DNA of 49,563 nt from CAYJKB01 sp964370625 (GTDB lineage: Bacteria; Bacillota; Clostridia; Oscillospirales; Butyricicoccaceae), in NCBI GenBank assembly GCA_964370625.1, contig CAYJKB010000012.1, positions 1 through 49,563 of the forward strand, read 5' to 3'. Made by a program: the position numbers and the translations under genes. The notes beneath the pieces are model-generated. The model was not told the origin of the DNA, did not search any database, and was given only the letters and a program-made list of their open reading frames with translations. Shown here piece after piece: positions 33,502 to 42,568 of the stretch (position 1 is its first letter; every line of letters begins with the position of its first letter).

Positions 33502-36500
33502 TTATTCAGCTTCTGGGCTGTATAGTTTAGTCATGCGGTCAAGTTTTCTGAATCTTTCAGCAGCTTGTTTTTCCGCTTGTTTAAATAGTTCTTCAGCTCT
33601 TTCTGGGAATTGAAGTTTAAGTGAAGTGTAACGAGTTTCACTGTTGATGAAGTCCATGTATGAAGCTTTTGGAGCTTTGCTATCAAGAGTGAATGGATTT
33701 TCCCCAGTTTCTTTCTTGCGTGGGTCAAATCTGAATAGGTGCCAGTAACCAGCGTCAACTGCTTCTTTCATAGCTTGTTGAGCACACGCCATACCTTTTT
33801 TGATACCATGGTTGATACAAGGAGCGTAAGCGATTACGATTGAAGGACCTCTGTAGCTTTCAGCTTCAGCAATAGCTTTAACTGTTTGAGCATAAGAAGC
33901 ACCCATTGCGATTTGTGCTACGTATACATAACCGTATGACATAGCGATTTCAGCAAGAGATTTTTTAGCAGTTTCTTTACCTGATGCTGCGAATTGAGCA
34001 ACAGAACCTGTTGGAGTAGCTTTTGACGCTTGTCCACCAGTGTTTGAGTAAACTTCTGTATCGAATACAAAGATGTTTACATCTTCGTTAGATGCGATAA
34101 CATGGTCAAGACCACCGAAACCGATATCGTAAGCCCAACCGTCACCACCGAACATCCAGATAGATTTTTTACCTAGGAAGTCAGCGTTTTCAACGATGTG
34201 GTTACAATGTGTGCAAGATGAACCAGATGCTTTAATAGCAGAAACTAAAGCTTCACCAGCTTCGCCAGATACTTTGCTATCATACATGTTGTCAATCCAG
34301 TTTTTAGCAGCAGCTTTAACAGCGTCAGAAGCAGAACCTGCAATCATAGCTTCAGCATGCATTTTAAGAGCATCTCTCATTTGAGTTACAGCAAGGAACA
34401 TACCATAACCAAATTCAGCATTATCTTCAAATAGTGAGTTAGACCAAGCTGGACCTTTACCTTTTTTGTTTACAGTGTAAGGTGTAGCAGGTGCAGAACC
34501 ACCCCAGATTGAAGAACAACCTGTAGCATTTGCGATGTACATTCTGTCACCGAATAATTGAGTTACAAGTTTTGCGTATGGTGTTTCACCACAACCAGCA
34601 CAAGCACCAGAGAACTCAAGAAGTGGTTGTTTGAATTGTGAACCTTTAACAGTTTCAGGTGCGAACATTGAAAGGTCTTTATCAGAAATTTTAGCAACTG
34701 CATAATCAAAGTTTGCTTGTTCTGGCATTTGGCTGTCAAGGTCTTTCATAACAAGAGCTTTTTCTTTAGCTGGACAAACTTGAGCACAAGCGCCACAACC
34801 AGTACAGTCAAGAACTGATACTGATAGGTTGAATTGATATTCTTCACAACCTTTACCAGTCATTTTAATAAACTCAAGCGGAGAAGCAGAAGCTTCATCA
34901 GCATTAGCTACGAATGGACGGATAACAGCATGAGGACAAACAAGAGCACATTGGTTACATTGGATACAGTTGTCTTTTTGCCAACAAGGAACAGTAACAC
35001 CGATACCACGTTTTTCATATGCTGCAGAACCTTGTGGAACTGTACCATCTACGTATGGCATAAATGTAGAAACAGGTAGTCTGTCACCTAATTGTAGGTT
35101 TACAGGAGTTAGAACGTTTTCTACGTAGTCTACTAGGTCTTGACGGTCGCCAGTGATAGTAGCTTTTGTAGTTTCGCCAGTAGCAGTAGCCCAAGAAGCT
35201 GGAACTTCTACTTTAGTTACGTTAGCGATACCAGCGTCAACAGCTGAGTTGTTCATGTTAACAACTTTTTCACCTTTTTTACCATAAGATGCTACAATAG
35301 CGTCTTTCATAGATTTAATAGCTGTATCTATTGGGATAATGTTAGAAATTTTGAAGAAAGCAGCTTGTAAAATCATGTTGATACGTCCACCAAGTCCGAT
35401 TTCACGAGCAAGGCCAATACCATCAATTGTGTAAAGGTTGATACCATTTTCTGCGATATATTTTTTATCAGCAGCTGGTAATCTTTCTTCTAGTTCCTCA
35501 GCAGACCAAGGACAGTTTAGAAGGAAGTCTCCACCTTTTTTAAGATCTTGTACCATTTCATATTTACCAACATAAGATGGGTTATGACAAGCTACAAAGT
35601 TTGCACGATTGATAAGGTATGTTGCTTTGATTTTCTCATTACCAAAACGTAAGTGAGAAAGTGTAACACCACCTGATTTTTTTGAGTCATAAGCAAAGTA
35701 TGCTTGTGCATTCATGTCAGTGTTGTCACCGATGATTTTAATGGAGTTTTTGTTAGCACCAACAGTACCATCAGCACCAAGACCCCAGAATTTACATGAA
35801 ACAATGCTATCAGGAGTTACGTCATCTGGAATGCCAGCTGGAGCTTCTAAAGATAGGTTTGTTACATCATCAACGATACCGATAGTAAAGTTGTTTTTCA
35901 TTTCGCCAGCAAGGTTTGCAAATGTTGCAAAGATTGTTGGAGGAGTTGTATCTTTAGAACCTAGACCATAACGTCCGCCTACTACTTTGATGTCGTTTTT
36001 GCCAGCTTGAGCTAGAGCAGTTACAACATCTAGGTATAGTGGTTCGCCTTGAGAACCTGGTTCTTTAGTTCTATCAAGAACAGCAATTTTTTTACAAGTT
36101 GCAGGTAAAGCTTCAACGAATTTAGCTGAAACGAATGGACGATATAGACGTACTTTTAGTAGACCTACTTTTTCGCCATTTGCATTCATGTAGTCGATTA
36201 CTTCTTCTGCTGTATCACATACAGAACCCATAGCGATGATTACTCTATCAGCGTCAGGAGCACCGTAGTAGTTGAATAGTTTGTAGTCAGTGCCGATTTT
36301 AGCATTAACTTTATCCATGTATTCTTCAACAATAGCTGGGAAATCATTGTAATAAGTGTTACAAGCTTCACGAGCTTGGAAGAAGATGTCAAAGTTTTGA
36401 GCAGTACCACGAAGAACTGGATGTTCTGGGTTTAATGCATTTCTTCTAAATGTGTTGATAGCGTCATGGTCAACCATTTCGTTTAGATCTTCATAATCCC

Positions 36501-37056
36501 AAATTTCGATTTTTTGCATTTCGTGAGAAGTTCTAAAACCATCGAAGAAATGAAGTACAGGTACACGACCTTTGATAGTTGCAAGATGAGATACAGCACC
36601 TAAGTCCATAACCTCTTGAGCATTAGTTGCAGCCATCATAGCGTAACCTGTTTGACGACATGCCATAACGTCAGAGTGATCACCGAAGATGTTAAGAGCA
36701 TGAGTTGCAACAGTACGAGCAGAAACGTGAATTACTGAAGGTAATAGTTCCCCTGCGATTTTGTACATGTTAGGAATCATAAGAAGAAGACCTTGTGATG
36801 CCGTAAATGTAGTTGTAAGTGCACCAGCTGATAATGAGCCGTGAACTGCACCTGCAGCCCCTGCCTCTGATTGCATTTCTGTAACTTTTACTTCTTGTCC
36901 GAAAATGTTTTTACGGCTTGCCGCAGCCCATTTGTCAGATAGTTCCGCCATAACTGAAGACGGTGTGATTGGATAGATAGCTGCTACATCAGTAAACGCA
37001 TAAGATACGTGTGCCGCAGCAGTATTACCATCCATGGTTTTCATTTTTCTTGCCAT
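33502..37056 (-). CDS. nifJ: pyruvate:ferredoxin (flavodoxin) oxidoreductase
   Basis: Single-chain PFOR: oxidatively decarboxylates pyruvate to acetyl-CoA and CO2 and reduces ferredoxin, the central energy step of fermentative anaerobes. 1184 residues, full length. Fused domains in order: pyrimidine-binding domain with the N-terminal YPITPSSVMAE, the middle gamma and CoA-binding region, two [4Fe-4S] sites (CIQCNQCALVCPH near 694, CTGCGACAQVCPAKE near 748), then the thiamine diphosphate domain (CAGCGETPY near 816, GGDGWAYDIGFGGLDH near 967). GGAGG lies 9 bases before the ATG. Strong codon bias suggests high expression. Confidence 0.98.
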   Translation of the reverse strand: MARKMKTMDGNTAAAHVSYAFTDVAAIYPITPSSVMAELSDKWAAASRKNIFGQEVKVTEMQSEAGAAGAVHGSLSAGALTTTFTASQGLLLMIPNMYKIAGELLPSVIHVSARTVATHALNIFGDHSDVMACRQTGYAMMAATNAQEVMDLGAVSHLATIKGRVPVLHFFDGFRTSHEMQKIEIWDYEDLNEMVDHDAINTFRRNALNPEHPVLRGTAQNFDIFFQAREACNTYYNDFPAIVEEYMDKVNAKIGTDYKLFNYYGAPDADRVIIAMGSVCDTAEEVIDYMNANGEKVGLLKVRLYRPFVSAKFVEALPATCKKIAVLDRTKEPGSQGEPLYLDVVTALAQAGKNDIKVVGGRYGLGSKDTTPPTIFATFANLAGEMKNNFTIGIVDDVTNLSLEAPAGIPDDVTPDSIVSCKFWGLGADGTVGANKNSIKIIGDNTDMNAQAYFAYDSKKSGGVTLSHLRFGNEKIKATYLINRANFVACHNPSYVGKYEMVQDLKKGGDFLLNCPWSAEELEERLPAADKKYIAENGINLYTIDGIGLAREIGLGGRINMILQAAFFKISNIIPIDTAIKSMKDAIVASYGKKGEKVVNMNNSAVDAGIANVTKVEVPASWATATGETTKATITGDRQDLVDYVENVLTPVNLQLGDRLPVSTFMPYVDGTVPQGSAAYEKRGIGVTVPCWQKDNCIQCNQCALVCPHAVIRPFVANADEASASPLEFIKMTGKGCEEYQFNLSVSVLDCTGCGACAQVCPAKEKALVMKDLDSQMPEQANFDYAVAKISDKDLSMFAPETVKGSQFKQPLLEFSGACAGCGETPYAKLVTQLFGDRMYIANATGCSSIWGGSAPATPYTVNKKGKGPAWSNSLFEDNAEFGYGMFLAVTQMRDALKMHAEAMIAGSASDAVKAAAKNWIDNMYDSKVSGEAGEALVSAIKASGSSCTHCNHIVENADFLGKKSIWMFGGDGWAYDIGFGGLDHVIASNEDVNIFVFDTEVYSNTGGQASKATPTGSVAQFAASGKETAKKSLAEIAMSYGYVYVAQIAMGASYAQTVKAIAEAESYRGPSIVIAYAPCINHGIKKGMACAQQAMKEAVDAGYWHLFRFDPRKKETGENPFTLDSKAPKASYMDFINSETRYTSLKLQFPERAEELFKQAEKQAAERFRKLDRMTKLYSPEAE

Positions 37057-37086
37057 GAAAATGTTCCTCCTTAGATTATGTTCATC

Positions 37087-37115
37087 ATTATAACAATCGC
37101 GAAAAGCGTTGATAA
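37087..37115 (-). promoter_or_regulatory. candidate proximal promoter for nifJ
   Basis: Minus strand: TTATCA (37110-37115), 17-base spacer, perfect TATAAT (37087-37092), 30 bases before the ATG. The -35 is weak; the distal promoter at 37153-37181 may be the main one. Confidence 0.4.
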
Positions 37116-37125
37116 ATTATGTGAA

Positions 37126-37145
37126 GTATGCTAGAAATCGCATAC
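37126..37145. promoter_or_regulatory. inverted repeat at the presumed nifJ transcription start
   Basis: GTATGC N8 GCATAC, a perfect 6-bp inverted repeat, just downstream of the -10 of the distal promoter, in the usual position for a repressor operator. I do not recognise the regulator; it does not match the Rex consensus. Confidence 0.4.
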
Positions 37146-37152
37146 CTTTTAC

Positions 37153-37181
37153 ATTTTATCAGAAAACATCTCCAATGTAAA
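37153..37181 (-). promoter_or_regulatory. candidate distal promoter for nifJ
   Basis: Minus strand: TTTACA (37176-37181), 17-base spacer, TAAAAT (37153-37158). The remaining 37182-37399 of the nifJ-pstS gap is AT-rich with no gene. Confidence 0.55.
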
Positions 37182-37400
37182 CATTAAATCACAAAGATAA
37201 TTCATACTTTTTCAAAAAATAATCAATATATTTATAGCTTTAAAAAATTTTTAGATATTTTAAACAAATTGAAACCTTTCACTTTGTTAACTTCGTGAAA
37301 ATCTTTTTTCGTCCTTGATTTTCAATCTTTTTTATAAATTTTCTCTTACATTTAATATATATAATATTTGCATATAGCTAAAATAAACTCTTGTAATTTT

Positions 37401-37483
37401 TCTACAGACTTTACACAGATACACTGACTTTACGTAGATTTAACATAAACACACTTTTTTATTTAACATACGTAATTTAAGAT
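37401..37483 (+). promoter_or_regulatory. Pho-box-like repeats and -10 upstream of pstS
   Basis: A series of TTAACA-like hexamers on the plus strand: TCTACA (37401), TTTACA (37410), GATACA (37418), TTTACG (37429), TTAACA (37440) and TTAACA (37463), several about 11 bases apart, followed by a -10-like TAAGAT (37478-37483). Firmicute PhoP/PhoB boxes are TTAACA-type direct repeats with this periodicity. The gene set downstream (pst-phoU-phoB-phoR) supports phosphate-starvation control. Confidence 0.55.
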
Positions 37484-37527
37484 AGTGATTGTACGAAAAA
37501 ACAAGAAATTAAAGGAGACTTTATCTT

Positions 37528-38451
37528 ATGAAAAAACTACTTACTTTATGTACAGCAACTCTATTATCTTTAAGCCTACTTACAGCATGTGGTGGCGATG
37601 ATACATCTGCTCCAGCTGATGATACTTCTGCTCCAGCAACTGACGACGCTTCAGCTCCAGCTGATGATTCAGCAGCACAAGCTACAGGACTTATCACAGT
37701 AATCACTCGTGAAGACGGTTCAGGTACTCGTGGTGCTTTCACAGAAATCACTGGTATTGACAACGGAGAAGACAGAACTACTTTAGAAGCTTCAGTACAA
37801 GATGGTACTGGTAAAGTTATGACAGCAGTAGCTGCTGACCCACAAGCTATCGGTTACATTTCTCTAGGTTCTTTAGATGAAAGTGTAAAAGCTGTTTCTG
37901 TTGACGGTGTAGAGCCAACTGTTGAAAACATTAACGCAGGTACTTATAGCGTTGCTCGTCCATTCAACATTGCAACTGCAAAAGGTGCTGAACTTGATGC
38001 TGTAACTACTGAATTTTTAGCTTTTGCTTTCACAGCAGAAGGACAAGCGATTGTTGAAGGCGAAGGATTTATCCCAGTTGAAGCTACAACTACTGAATTT
38101 GTTTCAGCTACTCCAGAAGGCACAATCACTATCGGTGGTTCAACTTCTGTAACTCCTGTAGTTGAAAAACTAATCGAAGCTTACAAAGTTTTAAACCCTA
38201 ATGCTACAATCAACCTAGAATCTCAAGGTTCAACAGCTGGTATGGTTGGTGCACAGGATGGCACATTCCAAATTGGTATGGCAAGCCGTGCACTTAAAGC
38301 TGAAGAAGCTGATGTACTAGATGCTTATGTTTTAGCTATGGATGGTATCGCTGTTGTAGTTAACAACGAAAACCCATTAGAAAACCTAACTATGGATCAA
38401 ATCGTTCAAATCTTCATCGGTGAAGCTATGGACTATGCTGATATCGGCTAA
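37528..38451 (+). CDS. pstS: phosphate ABC transporter substrate-binding lipoprotein PstS, permuted module order
   Basis: Captures phosphate outside the membrane for PstCAB. 307 residues: a lipoprotein signal with lipobox LTAC (Cys21), then a low-complexity D/S/A/P linker (about 23-50), then the binding domain. The halves are in the reverse of classical order: the ITREDGSGTRGAF phosphate-binding block and the IGYISLGS and YSVARPFN blocks come first (about 53-190), whereas GGSTSVTPVVEKL (near 203) with IGMASRALK and GIAVVVNNENPLENLT, normally the mature N terminus, comes last. All expected parts are present, so it should fold. AAAGGAG precedes the ATG. It is the first gene of the pst operon, with a stem-loop after it. 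Confidence 0.95.
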   Translation: MKKLLTLCTATLLSLSLLTACGGDDTSAPADDTSAPATDDASAPADDSAAQATGLITVITREDGSGTRGAFTEITGIDNGEDRTTLEASVQDGTGKVMTAVAADPQAIGYISLGSLDESVKAVSVDGVEPTVENINAGTYSVARPFNIATAKGAELDAVTTEFLAFAFTAEGQAIVEGEGFIPVEATTTEFVSATPEGTITIGGSTSVTPVVEKLIEAYKVLNPNATINLESQGSTAGMVGAQDGTFQIGMASRALKAEEADVLDAYVLAMDGIAVVVNNENPLENLTMDQIVQIFIGEAMDYADIG

Positions 38452-38467
38452 TTTTAAACTGTTTATT

Positions 38468-38513
38468 AATAGGGATGGCATGTCTATCTAAATGGACTGT
38501 CATCTCTATTTTA
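38468..38513 (+). terminator. imperfect stem-loop between pstS and pstC
   Basis: AATAGGGATGGCATGTC pairs with GACTGTCATCTCTATT (about 15 pairs including G-T, with one bulge), followed by TTTT. It is placed 17 bases after pstS and 23 bases before pstC, so it may act as an attenuator or a 3' stabiliser that makes pstS more abundant than the transporter genes. Confidence 0.6.
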
Positions 38514-38532
38514 ACAATTTCGGAGGGTACTT

Positions 38533-39450
38533 ATGATTAAAGAAAAAGGCCGTGAAGGCAGATATGAACTAATTTTCCTATGTATAGCAACAATTTCTAT
38601 TATTTGCGTACTTGTAATTTGTGGATTTCTTTTTGTGCGTGGTGTTCCTGTAATGTTTGAAATCGGTTTAGGCGATTTTTTATTTGGCACTGAATGGAAA
38701 CCTACAGCAGATGAGCCAAGTTATGGCATTCTTCCAATGATTATTGGTAGTTTTTATATAACTTTCGGCGCAATTCTCATTGGTGTTCCTATCGGAATAC
38801 TAACAGCTGTTTTTATAACTAACTATTGCCCAGCGTGGCTATATCGCTATTTAAAGCCTGCAATTGATCTTATGGCAGGTATTCCATCTATTATTTATGG
38901 ATTTTTTGGTATGACAGTTCTCGTTCCGTTTATACGTGACGGTTTAAATAATTTAGCAAGTTTCGGAAGACATACCCTTGGTTTAGAATGGTTTAAAATT
39001 TTCCAAACAAGAGGGGATTCAATTTTTGTAGCTTCTCTGCTTTTAGGTTTTATGATATTACCAACAATCATAAACCTTAGCGAAACTGCCATTCGTGCTG
39101 TGCCATCTCATTATTTTGAAGGAGCACGAGCACTTGGTGCAAGCAAAGAAAATAGTATTTTCAAAGTTGTATTACCTGCAGCAAAATCAGGTATTTTAGC
39201 ATCTGTTGTGCTTGGTATTGGACGTGCTATCGGTGAAACAATGGCTGTTGTAATGGTTGCCGGTAATCAGCCACGTATTACAAATAATATCTTTGAAGGT
39301 ATCCGTACAATGACAGCGAATGTCGTAGTTGAAATGAAATATGCAGCCGGCACTCACGAAGATGCACTTATTGCAACAGGTGTTGTTCTGTTTGTATTTA
39401 TTTTACTTATAAATCTTGCATTTTCATTCATCAAAAGGAGGATTGGTTAA
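38533..39450 (+). CDS. pstC: phosphate ABC transporter permease PstC
   Basis: One of two membrane subunits of the high-affinity phosphate importer. 305 residues with six membrane segments (first at about 13-35) and the family blocks LMAGIPSIIYGFFG and ARALGASKENSIFKVVLPAA, the latter containing the loop that contacts PstB. GRAIGETMAVVMVAGN also fits. GGAGGG lies 6 bases before the ATG. pstA follows after 3 bases. Confidence 0.97.
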   Translation: MIKEKGREGRYELIFLCIATISIICVLVICGFLFVRGVPVMFEIGLGDFLFGTEWKPTADEPSYGILPMIIGSFYITFGAILIGVPIGILTAVFITNYCPAWLYRYLKPAIDLMAGIPSIIYGFFGMTVLVPFIRDGLNNLASFGRHTLGLEWFKIFQTRGDSIFVASLLLGFMILPTIINLSETAIRAVPSHYFEGARALGASKENSIFKVVLPAAKSGILASVVLGIGRAIGETMAVVMVAGNQPRITNNIFEGIRTMTANVVVEMKYAAGTHEDALIATGVVLFVFILLINLAFSFIKRRIG

Positions 39451-39453
39451 CAA

Positions 39454-40326
39454 ATGAAAAAAATGACTACTCCAAAAACAAAAAAATTACACCCAGCTCA
39501 ATTATTAGTTTATTTAGCTGCACTATTTACTTTTTCAATTGTAGCTATTATACTTATTTATATATTAGCAAAAGGTGTTCCTGAAATCATAAATGAACTT
39601 GGCAAATTATCTTCTGGTATGCCTTCAATTTTTGATTTAGAATATAATTCGGATAATGCTTCTATAATTCCACATACAATTAATACATTAATTATCATTT
39701 TCTTCGCTATAGTAATTGCATCAATTTTAGGTATTGCAACTGCTATTTATCTTGTAGAATATGCAAAATCTGATAATAAAGTTGTTGAAATCATTAGAAT
39801 TACATCAGAAACTCTAGCTGGTATTCCATCTATAATTTATGGACTTTTCGGCATGATTTTCTTTGTAACATATGTAGGTTTAGGCTTCTCTTTAACCTCT
39901 GGTGTACTTACAATTTCAATCATGATATTGCCTTTAATTATCCGTTCTACAGAAGAAGCATTAAAAGCTGTTCCACAAAGCTATCGTGAAGCAAGCTTTG
40001 GTTTAGGTGCTGCAAAACTTCGTACAATTTTCGTAATTATTTTGCCATCAGCAATGAATGGTATTTTAGCTGGGATTATCCTTGCTATTGGACGTATTAT
40101 CGGCGAAACTGCTGCACTCTTATATACTTCTGGTACAACTCCAGGGCTTGCAGACAGCCCACTTACAGCAGGACGTACTCTAGCTGTTCATATGTATATG
40201 CTAACAGGCGAAGGAACTCATTTCCCACAAGCTTATGCTACTGCTGCTATTCTTTTAATTATTATTTTAGGTATCAACTGGCTTTCTACTGCACTTGCTA
40301 AAAAGCTGATGAAAGGACAAAACTAA
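39454..40326 (+). CDS. pstA: phosphate ABC transporter permease PstA
   Basis: Second membrane subunit of the phosphate importer. 290 residues, six membrane segments. Blocks SETLAGIPSIIYGLFG and EASFGLGAAKLRTIFVIILP mirror those of PstC, and GRIIGETAALLYTSG follows. AAGGAGG lies within the end of pstC, 12 bases before the ATG, and the stop overlaps the pstB start (TAATG), so translation is coupled. Confidence 0.97.
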   Translation: MKKMTTPKTKKLHPAQLLVYLAALFTFSIVAIILIYILAKGVPEIINELGKLSSGMPSIFDLEYNSDNASIIPHTINTLIIIFFAIVIASILGIATAIYLVEYAKSDNKVVEIIRITSETLAGIPSIIYGLFGMIFFVTYVGLGFSLTSGVLTISIMILPLIIRSTEEALKAVPQSYREASFGLGAAKLRTIFVIILPSAMNGILAGIILAIGRIIGETAALLYTSGTTPGLADSPLTAGRTLAVHMYMLTGEGTHFPQAYATAAILLIIILGINWLSTALAKKLMKGQN

Positions 40327-41072
40327 TGAAATTAGAAATTAAAGACGTAAATCTATATTATGGAGATTTCCAAGCTCTTAAAGATATTAATCTATCAATT
40401 CCTGAAAAACAAGTAACTGCTTTTATCGGTCCTTCTGGTTGTGGTAAAAGTACACTTTTAAAAAGTATTAATAGGATGAATGACCTTGTTGAAGGTTGTA
40501 AAATCAAAGGTGAATTTTTGCTTGATGGCATGGATATTTATGGAGATATTGATGTAAATGCACTTCGTAAACGTGTTGGCATGGTTTTCCAAAAGCCTAA
40601 TCCATTTCCGATGAGTATTTATGATAATATTGCTTATGGGCCACGTACTCATGGCATAAAAGGTAAAGCGCAGCTTGATGAAATCGTAGAACGTTCACTT
40701 CGTGGTGCTGCTATTTGGGATGAACTTAAAGACCGTTTAAAGAAAAGTGCGTTAGGTTTATCTGGTGGTCAGCAACAACGTTTATGCATTGCAAGAGCTC
40801 TAGCTGTTGAGCCTGAAGTATTGCTTATGGATGAACCAACATCAGCACTTGACCCAATTTCAACAAATAAAATTGAAGATCTTATAGCTGAACTTAAAGA
40901 ACAATATACTATCGTAATTGTTACACATAATATGCAACAAGCAACACGTATTTCAGATAAAACAGCATTTTTCCTATTAGGCGAAGTTGTGGAATACAAT
41001 GATACAGAAGAACTTTTTGCAAATCCAAAAGATAAGCGAACAGAAGATTATATCACTGGGAGGTTTGGTTAA
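40326..41072 (+). CDS. pstB: phosphate ABC transporter ATPase PstB
   Basis: Energises phosphate import. 248 residues. Walker A GPSGCGKST at 35-43, ABC signature LSGGQQQRLCIARAL near 145, Walker B VLLMDEPTSALDP near 165, and the H loop in IVTHNMQQA. The block GMVFQKPNPFPMSIYDNIAYG is typical of PstB and separates it from other ABC ATPases. It shares single bases with pstA and phoU (TAATG at both junctions). Confidence 0.98.
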   Translation: MKLEIKDVNLYYGDFQALKDINLSIPEKQVTAFIGPSGCGKSTLLKSINRMNDLVEGCKIKGEFLLDGMDIYGDIDVNALRKRVGMVFQKPNPFPMSIYDNIAYGPRTHGIKGKAQLDEIVERSLRGAAIWDELKDRLKKSALGLSGGQQQRLCIARALAVEPEVLLMDEPTSALDPISTNKIEDLIAELKEQYTIVIVTHNMQQATRISDKTAFFLLGEVVEYNDTEELFANPKDKRTEDYITGRFG

Positions 41073-41716
41073 TGAGAAATCAATTCGAAATTCAATTAGA
41101 AGCTTTAAATACAGCACTTATAGCAATGGGTGCTATGTGCGAAAATGCTATTTCTTGTGCAGTTAAATCACTTACAACAGGTGACGAGGAACTTGCAAAA
41201 AATGCAATTAGTCTTGAAAGAGAAATAGATCAAAAAGAACGTGATATAGAACGTCTTTGTATGAAATTATTACTTCAACAACAACCTGTAGCACGTGACC
41301 TTCGACTTATTTCTTCTGCGCTTAAAATGATTACTGATATGGAAAGAATCGGTGACCAGGCAGAAGATATTTCAAAAATTGTGCTATCTTCTGATATTGC
41401 AGAATTTAAAAATAATATTCATATTCATCAAATGGCTGATGCAGTTTCCAACATGGTTACAAAAAGTATTGATGCTTTCGTAACAAGTAACCTTGAGCTT
41501 GCAGCACAAGTTAAACGCCAAGATGATGAAGTTGATGCTTTATTCTTAACACTTCGAACTGATCTTATTGAATTGATTGCAAGTAACACTAAATTTGGTG
41601 CATTAGCACTTGATTTATATATGGTTGTAAAATATCTTGAGCGAATTGGTGATCATGCAGTAAATATTACTGAATGGGTAGAATTTGCAATTACAGGTAA
41701 ACATAAAGAAATTTAG
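41072..41716 (+). CDS. phoU: phosphate-specific regulator PhoU
   Basis: Links the PstCAB transporter to the PhoR sensor and keeps phosphate uptake in check. 214 residues, all helical, with two PhoU repeats (about 10-100 and 115-205); metal-binding-type motifs ERDIE and DMERIGDQAEDIS in the first and YLERIGDHAVNITEW in the second. AGGGAGG-type ribosome sequence within the end of pstB. It overlaps pstB by one base; phoB follows after 39 bases. Confidence 0.97.
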   Translation: MRNQFEIQLEALNTALIAMGAMCENAISCAVKSLTTGDEELAKNAISLEREIDQKERDIERLCMKLLLQQQPVARDLRLISSALKMITDMERIGDQAEDISKIVLSSDIAEFKNNIHIHQMADAVSNMVTKSIDAFVTSNLELAAQVKRQDDEVDALFLTLRTDLIELIASNTKFGALALDLYMVVKYLERIGDHAVNITEWVEFAITGKHKEI

Positions 41717-41755
41717 TTTAAATCTTCAAAACAACCGAAATGGAGCTTAAAATTT

Positions 41756-42424
41756 ATGATATATTTAGTCGAAGATGATAAAGCGATACGTGAACTCATT
41801 GTATATACCCTTGAAAATACAGGTTTTGTTGCAAAAGGTTTTGAAAGTGGTAGAGAACTTTATACTGCACTTGATCAGCAAAAGCCAGAACTTATTTTGC
41901 TTGATATAATGCTTCCATATGAAGATGGAATTTCAATACTTAAAAATATTCGTCAAAATTTTGCATATTCAAATATTCCTGTAATTATGCTTACAGCAAA
42001 GGGTACAGAATATGATAGAGTTATAGGTCTTGATAATGGTGCTGATGATTATATTTCAAAGCCCTTTGGAATGATGGAACTTATTTCTCGAGTTAAAGCT
42101 GTTTTAAGACGAAGTGCACCTGTTGCTACTTCCCATAAATATACTTTTGGTGGAATCACACTTGATACAAAGGCTCATTCTGTTACATCTAATGGAACAG
42201 CTGTTGTGCTCACTTTAAAAGAGTTTGAATTGCTTGAACTTTTAATGAAAAATGCTGGTAATGTATTAACTCGTGAAATTTTACTTGAGAAAATTTGGGG
42301 ATTTGAATATGACGGCGAAACTCGAACTGTTGATGTTCATATTAGAACTTTACGTTCAAAACTTGGTGATAGTGCCGATGTAATTGATACTGTTCGTGGT
42401 GTTGGTTATCGCATAAGTGGTTAA
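41756..42424 (+). CDS. phoB: phosphate regulon response regulator, PhoB/PhoP type
   Basis: OmpR/PhoB-class two-component response regulator. 222 residues: receiver domain with acidic pocket EDD at 6-8, phospho-acceptor D50 in LLDIMLP and Lys in SKPFG; winged-helix DNA-binding domain (about 125-222) with RTVDVHIRTLRSKLGD as the recognition region. The position after phoU and before phoR identifies it as the phosphate regulator with good confidence. A stem-loop stands between it and phoR. Confidence 0.94.
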   Translation: MIYLVEDDKAIRELIVYTLENTGFVAKGFESGRELYTALDQQKPELILLDIMLPYEDGISILKNIRQNFAYSNIPVIMLTAKGTEYDRVIGLDNGADDYISKPFGMMELISRVKAVLRRSAPVATSHKYTFGGITLDTKAHSVTSNGTAVVLTLKEFELLELLMKNAGNVLTREILLEKIWGFEYDGETRTVDVHIRTLRSKLGDSADVIDTVRGVGYRISG

Positions 42425-42430
42425 AAAAAT

Positions 42431-42459
42431 GGGGGTGTGACGAAATTCGACACACCCCC
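42431..42459. terminator. strong stem-loop between phoB and phoR
   Basis: GGGGGTGTG ... CACACCCCC, 9 GC-rich pairs plus inner CGAA/TTCG, 6 bases after phoB. On the plus strand only TT follows, while on the minus strand a T7 run follows, so termination on the plus strand is probably partial. It may lower phoR expression relative to phoB. Confidence 0.6.
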
Positions 42460-42568
42460 TTAAAACAAATCAAAGTTGATTTTTCGCCCTACCACATTTA
42501 TAAAAAACATCATATAGTGATTTAAATCGTTTCAACGATGACTTATATTTAAAAACGGAGTATAACTT

